Source: Toxorhynchites rutilus septentrionalis
Lineage: Eukaryota; Arthropoda; Insecta; Diptera; Culicidae
DNA length: 64,000 bases
Direction of reading: 5' to 3'
NCBI RefSeq assembly: GCF_029784135.1
Contig: NC_073746.1
Span: 114,140,035 to 114,204,034, forward strand
The notes under the pieces are model-generated. The model was given only the letters and a program-made list of their open reading frames with translations. It was not told the origin of the DNA and ran no database searches. Both the position numbers and the translations under genes were made by a program. Positions 1 through 11,592 of the stretch are shown here, in pieces; position 1 is the first letter of the stretch; every line of letters starts with the position of its first letter.

Positions 1-234
1 TAACGAGAAAAATGATTTTAATCTTCTAATTGGTTCTTTTCAAATGAATTTTGAAACATAAGGGCTCTATAATTAAATACAAACAAACAAACAAAAATAA
101 GAGAAGGAGGCACAATTGTCGCAAGCTGTTGCTTTGCTTCCATATGGATTGTTCGCTCCCAAAATTCGTTTCGGAGAGCTCAGGTGTGCGTTGGGAGCGG
201 TAAGTATCTGTACATACATCAACTACAAACAAGT

Positions 235-282
235 CACATTCACATTCTCATTCTCATTATCATTCTCATTCTCATTCTCACT
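235..282. repeat. CATTCT microsatellite
   Basis: Imperfect tandem run of a six-base CATTCT unit with one unit altered to CATTAT. Simple sequence repeat. A short CAAA run lies just upstream at about 81-95. No gene is seen in bases 1-300. Confidence 0.85.
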
Positions 283-299
283 TTTCTTTCACTTTTCCA

Positions 300-845
300 A
301 ACCAAAACATCCTAACTTTGAAAAGTCATAACTCAAAAACGAAAAAAACCTCTATCTGATTTTTGGATATGTTATATAAAAAAAGCCTCAGCTTTCAAAG
401 AAAAATATTTAAAAATATAGTTTTATTGGTCCCGAGACCATGGAAACTATAAAGTACAAATACAATCAATAATTATGGAAACTAATTCCATTTTTTTTGC
501 AAGTGTAATAAGATTATCTCATTGACTTCTATTTGATATATCGATCATCTGGTCTAGTATTTCAAAAGTTGTGAGTTTTTCATTTCTGGAAAAAGGGGAA
601 AATTGATTTTTTGGACCACCGGTTAAATTTGAAAAATCATAACATAAAAACAAAAAAAACACCTCACAAAGTTTTGGATATGTTCTGTAAAAAACCCCCA
701 TCTTTTAAGTAAAAATACAATCAAAAATTATAAAAAATCCATTTTTTTGCAAGTGTAAATTTTTTTTTCAAAGAAGACTAGATCATTACCTTCAATTTGA
801 TATGTCGATCATTTAAATCGGTTCAGTAGCAGAAGTTTTGTTTAA
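300..845 (+). repeat. Two copies of ~300-bp dispersed unit (family S)
   Basis: Two consecutive degenerate copies of a unit that recurs at 58.3-59.9 kb. Shared landmarks in order: an AAATCATAAC-like stretch, CTGATTTTTGGATATG, CCTCAGCTTTCAAG, GGTCCCGAGACCATGGAAAC, TTTTTTGCAAGTGTAA, and TTTGATATATCGATCAT followed by a GTTCAGTAG-type stretch. The first copy spans about 300-590 and the second about 590-845. No coding potential survives. The unit is noncoding as seen here and its class is unknown. Confidence 0.6.
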
Positions 846-2269
846 TGTTTTAAACCTAATGATAATTGACGTCCACGTTCCTAGACCATTACGATGAGAT
901 TTATTTCAAAGTATGAGTTGTAGTTTCTCATTAAAATAAATCAAACATGATTTTTAATAGTGGCAAGCTTCAATATGCAGCAAAAAGCATAGTTAATGCG
1001 CATAGCGAAGCGTAACCGAGCCGAAGATATTGAGAGAGAAGCAAGATGCAGAGAGAGATAAATACAGAGAGAGACTATTTTTTTAGAAATGCATCAACAT
1101 ATTCTGATGTAATAGTGATACTATCATTCCAACGTCCCTTTATCTCAAAATTGTCCTAATTTTGGACAACCACCCTTTCATCTGTAACAAATTTCTATTA
1201 ACGGAGTATATTTTCAGCGTCTGTAAAAAAATCCGGTATTCGTTATGGGCCAAGTCTTGAGTACACAGTGGTGAAACAACTTATTGTTGTTCATTTGTAT
1301 ATGAAGCTTGCACTTTTATTGAGCACTACTAGTCCTATAGGGAACGGAAACCCAGGCAGGGAAGTATGAGTCAACTTGACGACGAAGCATTTTATTTTAT
1401 TTTCGGTTCATTATTGGAATATTCTGCGAATCTCAAATGAATCGCATGTGGCTCACCGAGCTCTTCTGGTTGACCCATCTGTTCAGGTTAGTGAATAAAA
1501 ATGAAAATGCGAATTACCTATATTTTGACATAAGACTACGATTTTCAGTAATGACACCAAATCAGAAAACATATTTATTTAGCTCTGAACGGATTATGAT
1601 GGTTTGCATTCCAATCGAATCGGTAATTCTCCAAAAGTTTTCGACACGTTATTGATTACGGTTCCCTAATCCATAAATGATTCATATTAAGGAACATTGG
1701 AAGAATACACATTTTCCTATCGCGTGTGCGTGGTCGAATTTGTATGAGCGAGGTACTGTGTTTAAATATTACTGCTAATCCAACGAGCGTGAATTTGTCG
1801 TTCGAAATAGAAATGCAGCCTTCGTTCTACGGACAATGTGTATAGAGAAAATATTGCAATCTTAGCTCGCCGTATTCTATTCATTAAGTAAAAACAAGCC
1901 ATTCGCGATTTCAAATTGCAGTTTTTGCAATACGTCAGTTATCTAACTAGCGACCGGACGGCAGCAAGGCTTTCAAAATGACCTTTCTCAAAGCCGAGTG
2001 TTTAGTTCAGATTTCGAAATTGCTCTTTTTCAAGGCTAGAGGCGAATGAACTGATGAGTTTGAAAGCCTCTATAATTCAAAACATCATTCAAATCGTCTC
2101 GCTCCAACTATCAGACAGCAGTCTTTTTCAATGCTGCCCTCAAACACACAGTGATTTTGCTCAATTTTAAGGAAGAATGAAAAATAGATATCGCACAGTA
2201 TGGGGCAATTTTGTTCGGTGCAGCACCACGCCAATTTGCATGCCGTCTGGTAAAGAGTGCCTCTGTATT
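846..2269. other. No gene recognised
   Basis: AT-rich sequence with only short random open frames. A GA-rich patch (repeated GAGAGAGA) lies at about 1,028-1,075. No transposon ends or recognisable domains were seen. Confidence 0.5.
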
Positions 2270-2640
2270 TTTGCATCACATCATATTTTAATCTGTACTG
2301 GGGTGTAAGTTTCAAACTTCTGAAACGAGAGCGTCACGTTTGGGGTGCGAAATTTCGAACGTTAATACCTCTTAGTCAGTTAGACAAAGTTGTATGTCAA
2401 TCACTTCTTTCGAAAGGTAAAAGGTGTATAAGTAATTCTGGTTACTTATTGACCTAAAAACTTGTTTCAATAGCCCAAAACTTCTTCGAAAGCAAATTAT
2501 TGAAATCACAAAAACTAATAAATATGAGTACCTGCTTGACAGTACATCCTAGTCATGCATGCCGTTGGCTGTCAGTGAAAGTTCTCTAAATATTGTGCTC
2601 GTGCTGGCCAACCTCAGTTTTTTTTTGCTACTGTTACACT
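2270..2640 (+). repeat. Dispersed repeat family Q, copy
   Basis: Shares ordered blocks with 5,985-6,300 and 15,440-15,820: GAGAGCGTCACGTTTGGGG, a TTTCGAAAGGTAAAAGGTG-like block, TATTGAAATCACAAAAA, and CTAAATATTGTGCTCG followed by CCAACCTCAG. No open frame is conserved. It looks like an old noncoding mosquito repeat. Termini are not resolved. Confidence 0.5.
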
Positions 2641-4294
2641 ACAGTTATGATCATCACTCTCACTATCTGTTAGTTAAATTTTTTTTCGCAAGCGTGATCT
2701 CATTACGTTCGAGCCGCATCCATCCTTGTATCCTCGGGTCGACGCAATCACAACGAGTTCGAAAAAACGAACCACCAAAAACCCACCAACTCCCATTACA
2801 TTAGTTCGCTTGCGTGCTCCTCAAATGCAAATTAAATCCCCTCAGTTGTAATTTGCATTTGGTAACATACTTCTGCCACTGCCGGTGGTGGTTTTGCATC
2901 GTTTTTCAACCGGCCGTAATTTAATGTTTTCATTCGAGAGTTCACCCCTACTGCACGCGAATGAGTGAGAACAGAGAACGATGTCATCTCACAATGTCAA
3001 GCTTTTAGTGCACGGGCTGGAACGTTTTAATGGCCACCATCACTATTAACTGTGATTACAGCTGTAATTAAACTTCATTTAGTGCACCGGGTTGGATGTT
3101 GGTGGTGGTTAGACAGTGGGAGGAAACCTTTCGCAGGAATTTCAGAGATGAACTTTTCCCAATTTCCCGAGATGATATATCTCACATTCCTTGACATTTT
3201 TCACCCCAGTTGAGCCCAAAATAGAAAGTCCCCCTATTCCACAGCCAGAGCGCGACGGGTAACGCACTCGAGTTTCGGTTAGATGATTCGATTGGGAGGC
3301 ACATAAAATATCAATATAAAATAAAATGATATGGCGCTTGTGTGGTGTCTGGTATCACAACGCTGTTTTCTGCGGGCTGCTTCGCATCCTCCATCAAATT
3401 CAGTGGACTGAAGAGCAGTCACTAGCATGAAACGTACGTTAAATATATGTCTGTGTAAGTCGAGTGTACTTCACCGGCAGAAAAAGGATTTCCTAGCTCT
3501 ACCACTACTTAAAACGGCATTTTTGCGCCACTTAAGGCAATCGTTCGACAGCGGAAAAAATATGTAGCTTCCAAGAGAGTTCTTCTTGTCCCGGGTGCTT
3601 AGGAAATAAGGATTACATTTCCGGACACGTTTCCGCATAATACTGTTAAATTCGAGCAATGTGAGCGAGAGATATGGTAATTTAAGATCCGCTCAAGTGT
3701 CAAATTGCCAGTCGCCTTCCGACGAACCGCCGAATCGTCATACGAATCATGAGCAAGTGTATTCAGATAAGCGCCACTCGGAATACATATTTTTTGCACA
3801 GAAATCATCTAAGCGATATATGCATTTACACGCGTTTATCAACGGACTTTTTTTTTGGGGAAACTTCACAAGAAATTATGTAACGGAAATAGTTTTTCTC
3901 ACGAAAATTTGTGGCCATAACACGCTTCGCAAGGTAGCTAATCTGGTGGGTGAAGTGAGGCAGTGTTCAGTAATAAATTTGGTGAATTGGTTACTCCAAT
4001 AATGTATCGTATCATCAAACGAAAGAAAAACAATTAATATTAAGCATGATCGTTTTATTTAATTTATGTCTCATTCAACAAAAACACGAGCAGTTATCCA
4101 TTGATACTGGTTATGGAGAATCGTCGCGGACGAAATTCCTATAAGCGCATTTGTGGTTTTTTAATATAATTTGATAAGATCTGAAATAACAGTTTTTACA
4201 TGACCTCAATATGTTCCAGGTCGGCTATCATTTTTAGTATAAGTATTAACTATTTGTTTCTGAAAAAAAATAGGTAAATAGCTAAATTATTATA
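2641..4294. other. No gene recognised
   Basis: Mixed-composition, apparently single-copy sequence. Part of 2,800-3,250 is less AT-rich and contains short GGTGGTGG-type runs. Open frames are short and match nothing I know. This could be intronic or intergenic host DNA. Confidence 0.45.
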
Positions 4295-4575
4295 AGGCGT
4301 CGTGCATTTACGTGCATTACGTGACGCGAGTAGGAGGGGGGGAGGGGGTCGATGTTGCGTTACTTAATGTGACATAGGAGGAGAGGGTAGCCGTGATCGT
4401 TACGTAACGAAATTCCATTTTTATTTCTAAATAAATGCACGGGCCCCTATTTGTTTGAGCAGCTAGAGTCGATTCTGGGACCGAATGAGGTGTGTTTCCT
4501 GAGCCAAGATGATAAAGCACGTTTTTAATGTGTTTAACAGCAGCCAGTAAGCAAGCAGCGATTGATGCATCTCGC

Positions 4576-4720
4576 ATAGGGTTACCATATCTACATAATA
4601 ATCTGTATTTCTACAGATTTTTTAGACTTCTTTCAACCAAGAATCTGGAGATACAAATTACAATTTTTTTGTGTTTCATACAGAATTCACAGATTTATAA
4701 AAATAACGTTGCAATAATGG
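4576..4720. repeat. Short hAT-like derived repeat
   Basis: The segment has GGTTACCATAT, CTGTATTTCTACAG and ATACAGAATTCACAG, resembling the terminal blocks of the hAT-like elements at 20,920-26,288 and 30,775-31,450. It looks like an internally deleted, noncoding relative. Ends are approximate and no target duplication was identified. Confidence 0.35.
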
Positions 4721-4756
4721 TTTAAGGTTAATAATATTTTATCTCATCTCACCAAT

Positions 4757-4934
4757 TGTGGCGATGGCTACCACGACATCGAGCATATTGTCTGGTCGTG
4801 TATCCGGTTCCATGCTGCTGAGAGCAAAAGGCAGACAATCGGATATCCCCGTCCGGGATATCTTAGGTAGCCGTGATCCTGATCTTCTGTTTCATCTATA
4901 CCTGTTCCTCAGAAACGCCGATGTCAACGTTTAA
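4757..4934 (+). pseudogene. LOA/I-type retrotransposon ORF2, C-terminal relic
   Basis: Translation opens with C-G-D-G-Y-H-D-I-E-H-I-V-W-S-C, the C-terminal zinc-knuckle-like motif of RNase H-bearing non-LTR elements. It aligns with the corresponding motif of the larger LOA-like element at 48.5-50.7 kb. A frameshift near 4,830 is followed by a stretch containing D-I-P-V-R-D-I-L-G, equivalent to N-V-P-V-R-D-V-L in that element, and then a TAA stop. The 3' UTR to about 5,400 shares the block near 5,317 (CTCGAGCCGACCGCGAGTAA) with the UTR of the larger copy. Only the last ~60 codons survive. It is a 5'-truncated, decayed copy of a different subfamily. Confidence 0.65.
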
Positions 4935-5644
4935 TGATGTTTCCTTCGTTGTGTCCCCGTTTTATATCCCTCCTATACGATCGATAAACTTTTACTTAGT
5001 CGCGGCAATACATACACACACTCTTTACAGATGCACGGGCCGAAGGTTGTGCAGTCCACTGATCATTCAACAAGAGCCAAAGGTTGTACCGCTCATGACA
5101 ACTCTACACGAGCTGATGATTGCGCCGGTTAGTGACCATTCTGACGTGGATTCCTCGAGTCGAGAAGACGCACCACGCTAGATATGGGGTACATACTAGG
5201 GGGGCGTTACTGATTAATGGTCAGCTTCATCCAAATAGGAAGTATCCCGTGTCGGGCACACGTACAGAGCATTGGAGACAGCAACATCCCAATTACGAGA
5301 ACACTTGTAATACTAACCTCGAGCCGACCGCGAGTAATCGGTTACATATTACTTACATAGATAATAAGAAAAACTGTTAAAATATTGAACTCCGGCCCCG
5401 TCAGGCTAACGCCATAGGAGCTTTGATAAAAATATATATTTTGGAAAAAAAAAATCTCACAAATTTTATTCATATAGCGTTCTAATAAATAGATAACATC
5501 GTTTATCTTTTTGTTACTAAAACACAGAAAATGTAAATTCCAAATGTGCACTCATACTATCGTGGAAATTCATTTCCTTTGAAAGTTTATTTTTCAAATG
5601 AATTGAAAATGCACAAAATCGCATTTTTAGCGTTACGTAATTTT
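4935..5644. other. 3' UTR of LOA-type relic and right arm of TIR element
   Basis: Up to about 5,400 this is the untranslated tail of the LOA-type relic. The remainder is the right arm of the surrounding TIR element. No independent gene is seen. Confidence 0.45.
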
Positions 5645-5656
5645 TGCACGACGCCT

Positions 5657-5927
5657 CTTCTTCTTCTTATATGGCACTAACGTCCCTAGAGGAACTCCGC
5701 CGTCTCAACGTAGTATTACTTGCGTCATTTTCATTAGTACTTAGTTGAGATTTCTATGCCAAATAACACGCCTTGAATGTATTCTGAGTGGCAAGCTCTA
5801 GAATACGCGTGACCACAGTGCAAGTGAGAGGAAATTTCTTTGAAGAAAAATTTCCCCGACCAGAACGGGAATCGAACCCGAACCCCCGGCATGTTAGGTT
5901 TTGACGCTAACCACTCGGCCACGGGAG
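5657..5927 (-). mobile_element. tRNA-derived SINE, copy 1
   Basis: Read on the minus strand, a tRNA-like head has an A-box-like TGGCCGAGTGGTTAGCG (5,905-5,921) and a B-box GGTTCGATTCC (5,868-5,878). A body of about 200 bp follows, then a GAAGAAGAAG-type tail (plus strand CTTCTTCTTCTT at about 5,657). It is flanked by CACGACGCCT (5,647-5,656) and CACAACGCCT (5,928-5,937), a 10-bp target duplication with one mismatch. The head is diverged and joined to a SINE body, so it is not a tRNA gene. RNA polymerase III transcription from the internal promoter is expected from the class. Insertion was at the right end of the TIR element. Confidence 0.85.
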
Positions 5928-5984
5928 CACAACGCCTAAGGACCATGGATTCGACATATTATGGAAACGACATATTATCTCCTT

Positions 5985-6300
5985 GTTGGCTGAACGAAGT
6001 GGTATGATAATCACTGAATCCGAAAGATAGAAGGTGTACTCGTGATGTCTGTTACATATTAACTCAAAAACTTGCTGGAATAGCTTAAAAACTCGAATGA
6101 AATCGTTGAATATTCATTCAACGCAAAAAACAGGAAATGGGTTATATCTATGGTATAACCGCAAGGGTGACGTAGGACTATCGTTGATTTAGAGATCATT
6201 TGTTTGAAGTTGAATCTGAATTCATTCTGAATGAATGAATATTTGGAGAACTTCAAAAGCGAGAGCGTTACGTTGGAGGCACAAGGTTTTATGCATCCAA
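5985..6300 (+). repeat. Dispersed repeat family Q, copy
   Basis: Contains a GGCTGAACGAAGTGGTATGA block and a GAGAGCGTTACGTTGGAGG block, shared in part with 2,270-2,640 and 15,440-15,820. Noncoding, boundaries approximate. A GTGACGTAGGACTAT motif at about 6,168 links it to the GACGTAGGACTACG repeats. Confidence 0.45.
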
Positions 6301-6392
6301 TATTGGATACGGAAATATCCTACTGATGGGGAAGAATAATCTTCAGAAGCTATCCTGTTAATTGCGATTGATTGAAAAATCACAGAACCAAA

Positions 6393-6491
6393 TGTATTTG
6401 GTCACAGTGTTACATGGATAGAAAACATTAAAATAAACTCTTTCACATGAATGTACTTTTAAATTCCCAGAGGAACTGGCAGATTATTTTC
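6393..6491 (+). repeat. Direct repeat, left copy
   Basis: About 99 bp, from ATTTGGTCACAGTGTTACAT to GGCAGATTATTTTC, repeated almost exactly at 6,590-6,688. The copies are ~197 bp apart. No coding potential. It looks like a local tandem duplication. Confidence 0.8.
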
Positions 6492-6589
6492 AGTAACGAT
6501 TAGATATTTCCACATTTTCCTCGATACTGGAAGCCCACCAGTGTTTAATGCTAACTCGATAACCATCTGTTAATCGCACTTGATTGAAA

Positions 6590-6688
6590 CATATTTGGTC
6601 ACAGTGTTACATGGATAGAAAACATTCAAATAAACTCTTTCACATGAATGTATTTTTAAATTCCCAGAGGAACTGGGAGATTATTTTC
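6590..6688 (+). repeat. Direct repeat, right copy
   Basis: Partner of 6,393-6,491, differing at only a few positions. The upstream TTGATTGAAA context is also shared, so the true duplicated unit may be the whole ~197-bp interval. Confidence 0.8.
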
Positions 6689-6737
6689 CGGATCTTTCTC
6701 GATGCTGAATGGCATCCAAACGGAAAGAATTCCGCGC

Positions 6738-6760
6738 GTGTATGTGTGTGTGTGTGTGTA
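6738..6760. repeat. GT microsatellite
   Basis: A short run of TG dinucleotides (TGTATGTGTGTGTGTGTGTG). Confidence 0.85.
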
Positions 6761-7119
6761 GCGGCTACTTCGAGATCTTCCCGGGGAACCGTTTGTGGCA
6801 TCACTCTCCTCCTGATGGATTCCCTTCTGGCCTAAGGTGCACAAACAGGCTCTTGGTGACACCGTTCATCCGCGCTTTCATGATAAATGAAGAGTTTCAC
6901 CACAACAGCGACAACATGCTCCAATCGGTGTTCAATTAGAACTGAGTGGATTTCCCAGCGGCGCTCGCTTATATACCGATTGGTGATTTCAATAGCCTGT
7001 TTTGAAAGCAAATTTAAGACTATTGAATCAGGATCAGAAAGTAACAAGTATAGAACGCGTAGACATTTTATCTTTCGAATGAAGTGTTTATCATACCATT
7101 TCGTTTAGTTGTTTAGGAG
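6761..7119. other. Unassigned moderate-GC block
   Basis: Less AT-rich than its surroundings. The minus strand from about 6,881 holds a 26-codon frame starting M-K-A-R-M-N-G-V-T-K-S-L, too short to call. A TATA-like TTATATACC occurs at about 6,970. I do not recognise it. It may be a fragment of another repeat or a host noncoding segment. Confidence 0.3.
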
Positions 7120-7450
7120 CTATTAACACTCAAAATCTCGGTCTCCGGCGTAACGCTTTCGTTTTCGAAACTTTGATTTTACATCCCGGTATAGAAATGA
7201 AAGACGTAGTCCTACGTCAAAAAATAATCTCAGAATATGCACGAAGCAAACATAGAACAGAGCATGCACTGACGAGCAGATGTAAATCAGAAGAAAAATA
7301 ATGAATAGGACGAACCGCATCGGTTTTAATACCGGTTGGGTGGAGAGTGTTTGCGTATGAATGCAACGCTCGTGAGCATTTTTGATCGCATGCGTTAACA
7401 AAGATACACAATGGTGGTGGAAAAACAGATATGAAATCGTCCAATAATCG
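7120..7450 (-). repeat. Dispersed repeat with GACGTAGGACTACG motif, copy
   Basis: On the minus strand the segment contains TTGACGTAGGACTACGTC and, separately, CGAAAGCGTTACGCCGG. The same motif block recurs at 53,265-53,660 and 61,845-61,920. The further block CAGAATATGC...GAGCATGCACTGACG recurs at about 15,815 and 53,570. Open frames here (for example 7,123-7,569 minus) are not conserved between copies, so this is treated as noncoding repeat. Confidence 0.5.
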
Positions 7451-7856
7451 GACACGAATTTCGTGTAATGCTCTCGCGATAAAGAGAATGAATAGTATAA
7501 TAACCTTTTCCAGTAGCTTTTACCAAACCACGAGAACTGATAGGTATTTTTCATGCCCACCAAATTCAAATCCTAAGTAATGAAAAACGATTTAATGTTT
7601 ATATTTTTTTTCGCGGAAAAACCATGTATGAAATTACGAACTAAGGAACACTACTTAATATTTGTTCTAAAGAGATTCATTCTTAAATCGAAGATTCTGC
7701 GGACTTGGATGGATTTTTCATTTGTTGAATATATCTTTCGAAAAATCTTATTTCGCGTTAATAATTAAATTAATTAAATATTGTGACGTGGAATGACTTG
7801 AAATATGAATATTAGTTCCTTTTAATAATCAAAAATGCGGTAGTAAAACAAGAAAA
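7451..7856. other. No gene recognised
   Basis: AT-rich flank of the AATCAG array. Only short open frames and no recognisable motif. Confidence 0.45.
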
Positions 7857-8600
7857 TCAGAAATTAGAAATCAGAAATCGGAAATCAGACTCGGAATTCG
7901 GAAAACAGAAATCTAAAACCAGGAAATCAAAAATTAGAAAATCAAGAAATCAAAAAATCAGAAAATTAGAAAATTAGAAAATCAGTTGCCAATAATCGGA
8001 CACTGGAATCAGAAAATAGAAATCAGAAGTAAGTCAGAAAATCGAAAAATCAAAAAATCAGTAAATCAGAAATTTAGAAAATCAAAAATCCAGAAAACCA
8101 GAAAATCGGAAAATCAGTAAATCAGAAAATCAAAAAAAAATCAGAATATCAATAAATCAAACACCCAAAAAACAAGAAAAACAAAAAATAAGAAAATCAG
8201 ATAATCAGTTGCCAATAATCGGATACAGGAATCAAAAATCAGAAATCAGAAATCAGCAATCAGAAATCAGAAATCAGAAATCAGAAAATCGGAAAATCAA
8301 AAAATCAAAAAATCAGAAAATCAGAAAAACAACAATCAGATAATCAGAAAATCAGAAAATCAAAAATCAAAGTATCAGAAAATCAGTGAATCAGAAAATT
8401 AGAGAATCAGATATCAGAAAATCAGAGAATCAGAGAATCAGAGAAACAGAAAATTAGAGAATCAGAGTATCAGTAAATCAGAAAAAAAGAGAAACAGAGA
8501 ATCAGAAAATAATGAAATCAAAAAATCAGAGAATCAGAAATCATAAAATCAGAGAATCAATAGTCGGATACAGAAATGAGAAATCAGAAATCCGAAGTGT
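7857..8600 (+). repeat. AATCAG-type tandem array
   Basis: About 750 bp of short units based on AATCAGAAA and AGAAAATC, in variable lengths of 7-10 bases, with purines strongly favoured on the plus strand. The TTGCCAATAATCGGA block appears at about 7,986 and 8,209, which suggests a higher-order period of ~220 bp. No spacers of constant length occur. It is a minisatellite-like array. Confidence 0.85.
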
Positions 8601-9300
8601 GAAGTATGAAAATTATATCTGAGTGTTAAATCTTATCACGAAAAATCTGAAAATTAGAAAATCAATCCACGTTTTTGAAATCTGGGAACTATGGCTTACT
8701 CTGGAATGCAAAACAGAAATCATAGTAGAAATTTGGAAAGTGGATTTTTACAACGGTATTCCAAATCCAAATGAGTATGATTCCGGAGTTATGAATTCGA
8801 ATTCTGGAACACGCAAATTAAATTTGGCTCTGGGATATATAATCAGTATTGAGATCATGAAACATATAATTTTTTGAACCAGAAACCTAACACAAATACG
8901 ACTATAGATTACATGATCTAAGTTAAAATCAGCATTATCAATCTGAATATGGAATAAGAATTCTTTTTGAAACATGAGTTATCTGATTTTTAACTTGAAT
9001 ATAAAGTTTACAACGTGGAATATGCAATCTAGAATCTTTATCTAGTAATTAGGAATCAGCAATCTAGGCGAGAATTTGAGAACTGAATATCTAGAGTTCC
9101 AAATCTAAAATTCGGAAACTGACATCGGTAGTCTGAATTTGAAACTTATGGCTGAAATTCTTTCGAGAAGCGAATTTCACAGTTGACTAGCTTTAACTAA
9201 TAAATTTGGTGATATGTTTGTTTCGCAAATTCGGCATCTTACCAGATTCTAGGTTTGGAATTGATATCTTCGTATATACAAAGTGAGCTTTGGAGGAATC
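8601..9300 (+). repeat. Degenerate continuation of AATC-GAAATC repeat
   Basis: The sequence keeps recurring AATCTGGAA, GAAATC and GAATTCGG-like words at irregular 8-14 base spacing, grading out of the dense array at 7,857-8,600. It looks like an older, mutated part of the same satellite. No coding potential. Confidence 0.45.
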
Positions 9301-11029
9301 AACTGTTTGACGATTTGACGAACTTTGTGGAACATCGAATTTTTATAAATTTTCTAAACTTCGACTTTTAGTATGTTAACAATCATTTTTAGCATCAAGT
9401 TATGAATCCTGATGTGATTTATAATAGGAAAGCTCTTTATGCATCCATTCTCGAGATGTTTGGAAAAACTTTTCCATTAATTGTCTTTTTCAATTTAATT
9501 TTTTTCTTAAATTTTTTCCATATAAAATAGAAGTCATGTGATAAATGTAAAACTATTCAGCCATTCGCATTTAGAAGGAGATTGGAGACTGCATTTTTAG
9601 TTCGATGTCATTTCGAATCGCACTATGTTGAGCAATTAAACAGGTTTACCAAGCAATTAAGTAGTCTTTAAGTTCGTGCAAAATTTCCTCGTATAATCTG
9701 GTATCTTTATTTGAAATCTTAAACTAGAATATGAATTGAATATGAATATGAAAATACAGGAATCCTGATCTGCATTAAGTTAAGTTATAAAAATTGATTA
9801 TCCAGAATCAAGAATGGCTATATCGATAGCTGTGTGCTACTTATTACCACCATTCAACTGTCTTGAAAGGGAGGTGAACCCCTTCCGAACTTGTGCAGAC
9901 TTCTAGGCCTGAACGCGAGAAGTATTTCAAAAATTGCTGAGCAGCACATAAAATAGAACTCTTTGACTCAAAAGTGGCCCTTAGCTCATTTATTAAAAGC
10001 AGGCTCCGTTGAGAGTAGGTCCCATCACAATATCTAATCACGCCAGGAATCCGTCTCCCATGCCCTTCAGAGCGTAAATTCAAGTTCAAAATTATTCAGG
10101 ATGGAGTATTCCATCGTCTTGTCCTCGCTTCGAAAGATATCCAACTTGAAGAAGGGTAGAGTATCAAGTGTACAAGTAATGGCCTATCGCCAGTATCTAA
10201 CCCTCACCGTTGGCTAGATCCATTATCAAAATCTCGATGCTAATGAGGATCTTGAGATTGAATACTCTCCATACCGTCGTTTCTCTTAAACGACGGAAAA
10301 TTTCGAAAAAATAACACACCCGCCCCATATAGCCCTAAGCTCACGAACCGATGGGTAGACTCAGCATCGACATTGCCTTGCTGCCCCGAAATGAACATCG
10401 CCGAGCCGTAGTCCACTTGCAGGAAACTAGGTCAAGCCATGGGGAGAGATATGGGGTGGGGGTGGTATAATATTTTCAATACAAGCATGCTAGACACAAG
10501 CTTTCTAGCATTGCATGGTACAGTGTGGCTGGAAGGTGTTCCTAGCGGGCGGGCAAAAGATGGTTTCCGAAAAGTTGCTCTTGCACCTGAGCTGACGGAA
10601 AGATAGCCCACTCCCACTCTGGTGTGGCAACAGTGAATGTCCAACGGATATAAGCAAGCAAGCAAGCTCCTTTGCCAGAATGTACGAACTCGGCGAGGGA
10701 TAAATTATCCCCAGGTGTAATTTCTGTACGGTGTGTTTTTAGGGTAAGCAAGCCGCCGCCACAAGAGCTAAAGTGTTGTTTTTACTTTAGAAGCACTTCA
10801 TCAGTAAACGTGTCTCGGGCGTTTGTTTTGGAATATTTTGAACGAACGTTCAAAGCGCTCTTCTTCTGGTGCAATGCATGAATCTGCGCTGCAGCAGGTG
10901 TGTTCCGGATGTGTTTATCGTGAGACTGCTGAATATGCACGAAAACTTCTTCTCTGATGGCATCACGTTCCACAGCGGAACTTCAGTCTCATCAACGTAG
11001 TCCGTAGTCTTCCTGCGTCGGTCTCATTG
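9301..11029. other. No gene recognised
   Basis: Mixed composition. Bases 9,840-10,760 are less AT-rich and contain minus-strand frames of 70-80 codons, none with a motif I recognise. This could be a very old element or host DNA. Confidence 0.4.
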
Positions 11030-11500
11030 GTACTTGATCGATAAAACATTTCGGAACCCAATGACATGCAAAAATCCCTCACTATGGAAGAGAAATGAAC
11101 CTAAATTGATTGAACATCGGAATCCAAAATCTCTTAATATGAATAAGAGATCAAATGTGGGAACACGGAATTTAAATCTGTAATTTAGCAACCTTCCATC
11201 GGAAATTGGATGTTGACTGTGAGATTGAGAAATCTGAAAACTGAATATATAGAACCCAAAATCTAAAATCAGGGAACTGATGTCGGTAATTTGGTTGTGG
11301 AATTTAGATTGAACTGAAGGGATTTGAGATATGAAAGAAATGCATAGGAATTTCAAATCTGAATTCAATATACCTGTCGTAAATTTGAAATTCGGTAGTT
11401 GAAATATAAACATGAACTGAGAATGCTCACATCACATTTAAAATTTGGTATCGAAATCTAAATTTTTGCATCCAATCTATAATGTAACTAATCGCAAACT
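11030..11500 (+). repeat. Second degenerate AATCTGAAA-type tract
   Basis: Recurring words such as GGAATTTAAATCTG, AATCTGAAAAC and GAACCCAAAATC at irregular short spacing, as in 8,601-9,300. Similar tracts occur at 16,920-17,160 and 17,630-17,720. Probably decayed satellite. Confidence 0.4.
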
Positions 11501-11592
11501 AAATAAATGAGTTGATATTTTTTGACGTAGGACTATGGGGGTAAAATAAATTAATGTTTAGATTTTTAGGAAAATAAGGAAATACAGAAATA

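Larger units (their letters stand above)
4295..5656. mobile_element. TIR element with AGGCGTCGTGCA ends, composite
   Basis: The left end AGGCGTCGTGCA (4,295-4,306) is matched exactly by its reverse complement TGCACGACGCCT (5,645-5,656). Inside both ends are ACGTAACG/GTTACGTAA motifs and a G-rich GGGGGGAGGGGG patch on the left, a form I recall from arthropod MITEs. The interior carries a later LOA-type remnant (from about 4,757) and a short hAT-like repeat, so the original element was much shorter. A SINE sits exactly at its right end. Superfamily is unassigned and no transposase is present. Confidence 0.55.

Noticed and set aside
5868..5927. tRNA gene on the minus strand
   Set aside because: A and B boxes are present, but the sequence continues into a repeated body with a GAA tail and target duplications, and a second copy exists at 47.5 kb. 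It is a SINE.
7123..7569. 148-codon minus-strand frame as a gene
   Set aside because: It overlaps a dispersed repeat. The frame is not kept in other copies, and the translation is hydrophobic low-complexity without a motif.
7857..8600. CRISPR-like array
   Set aside because: Units are 7-10 bases, of variable length and without unique spacers of constant size. The context is a eukaryotic genome, so it is a minisatellite.
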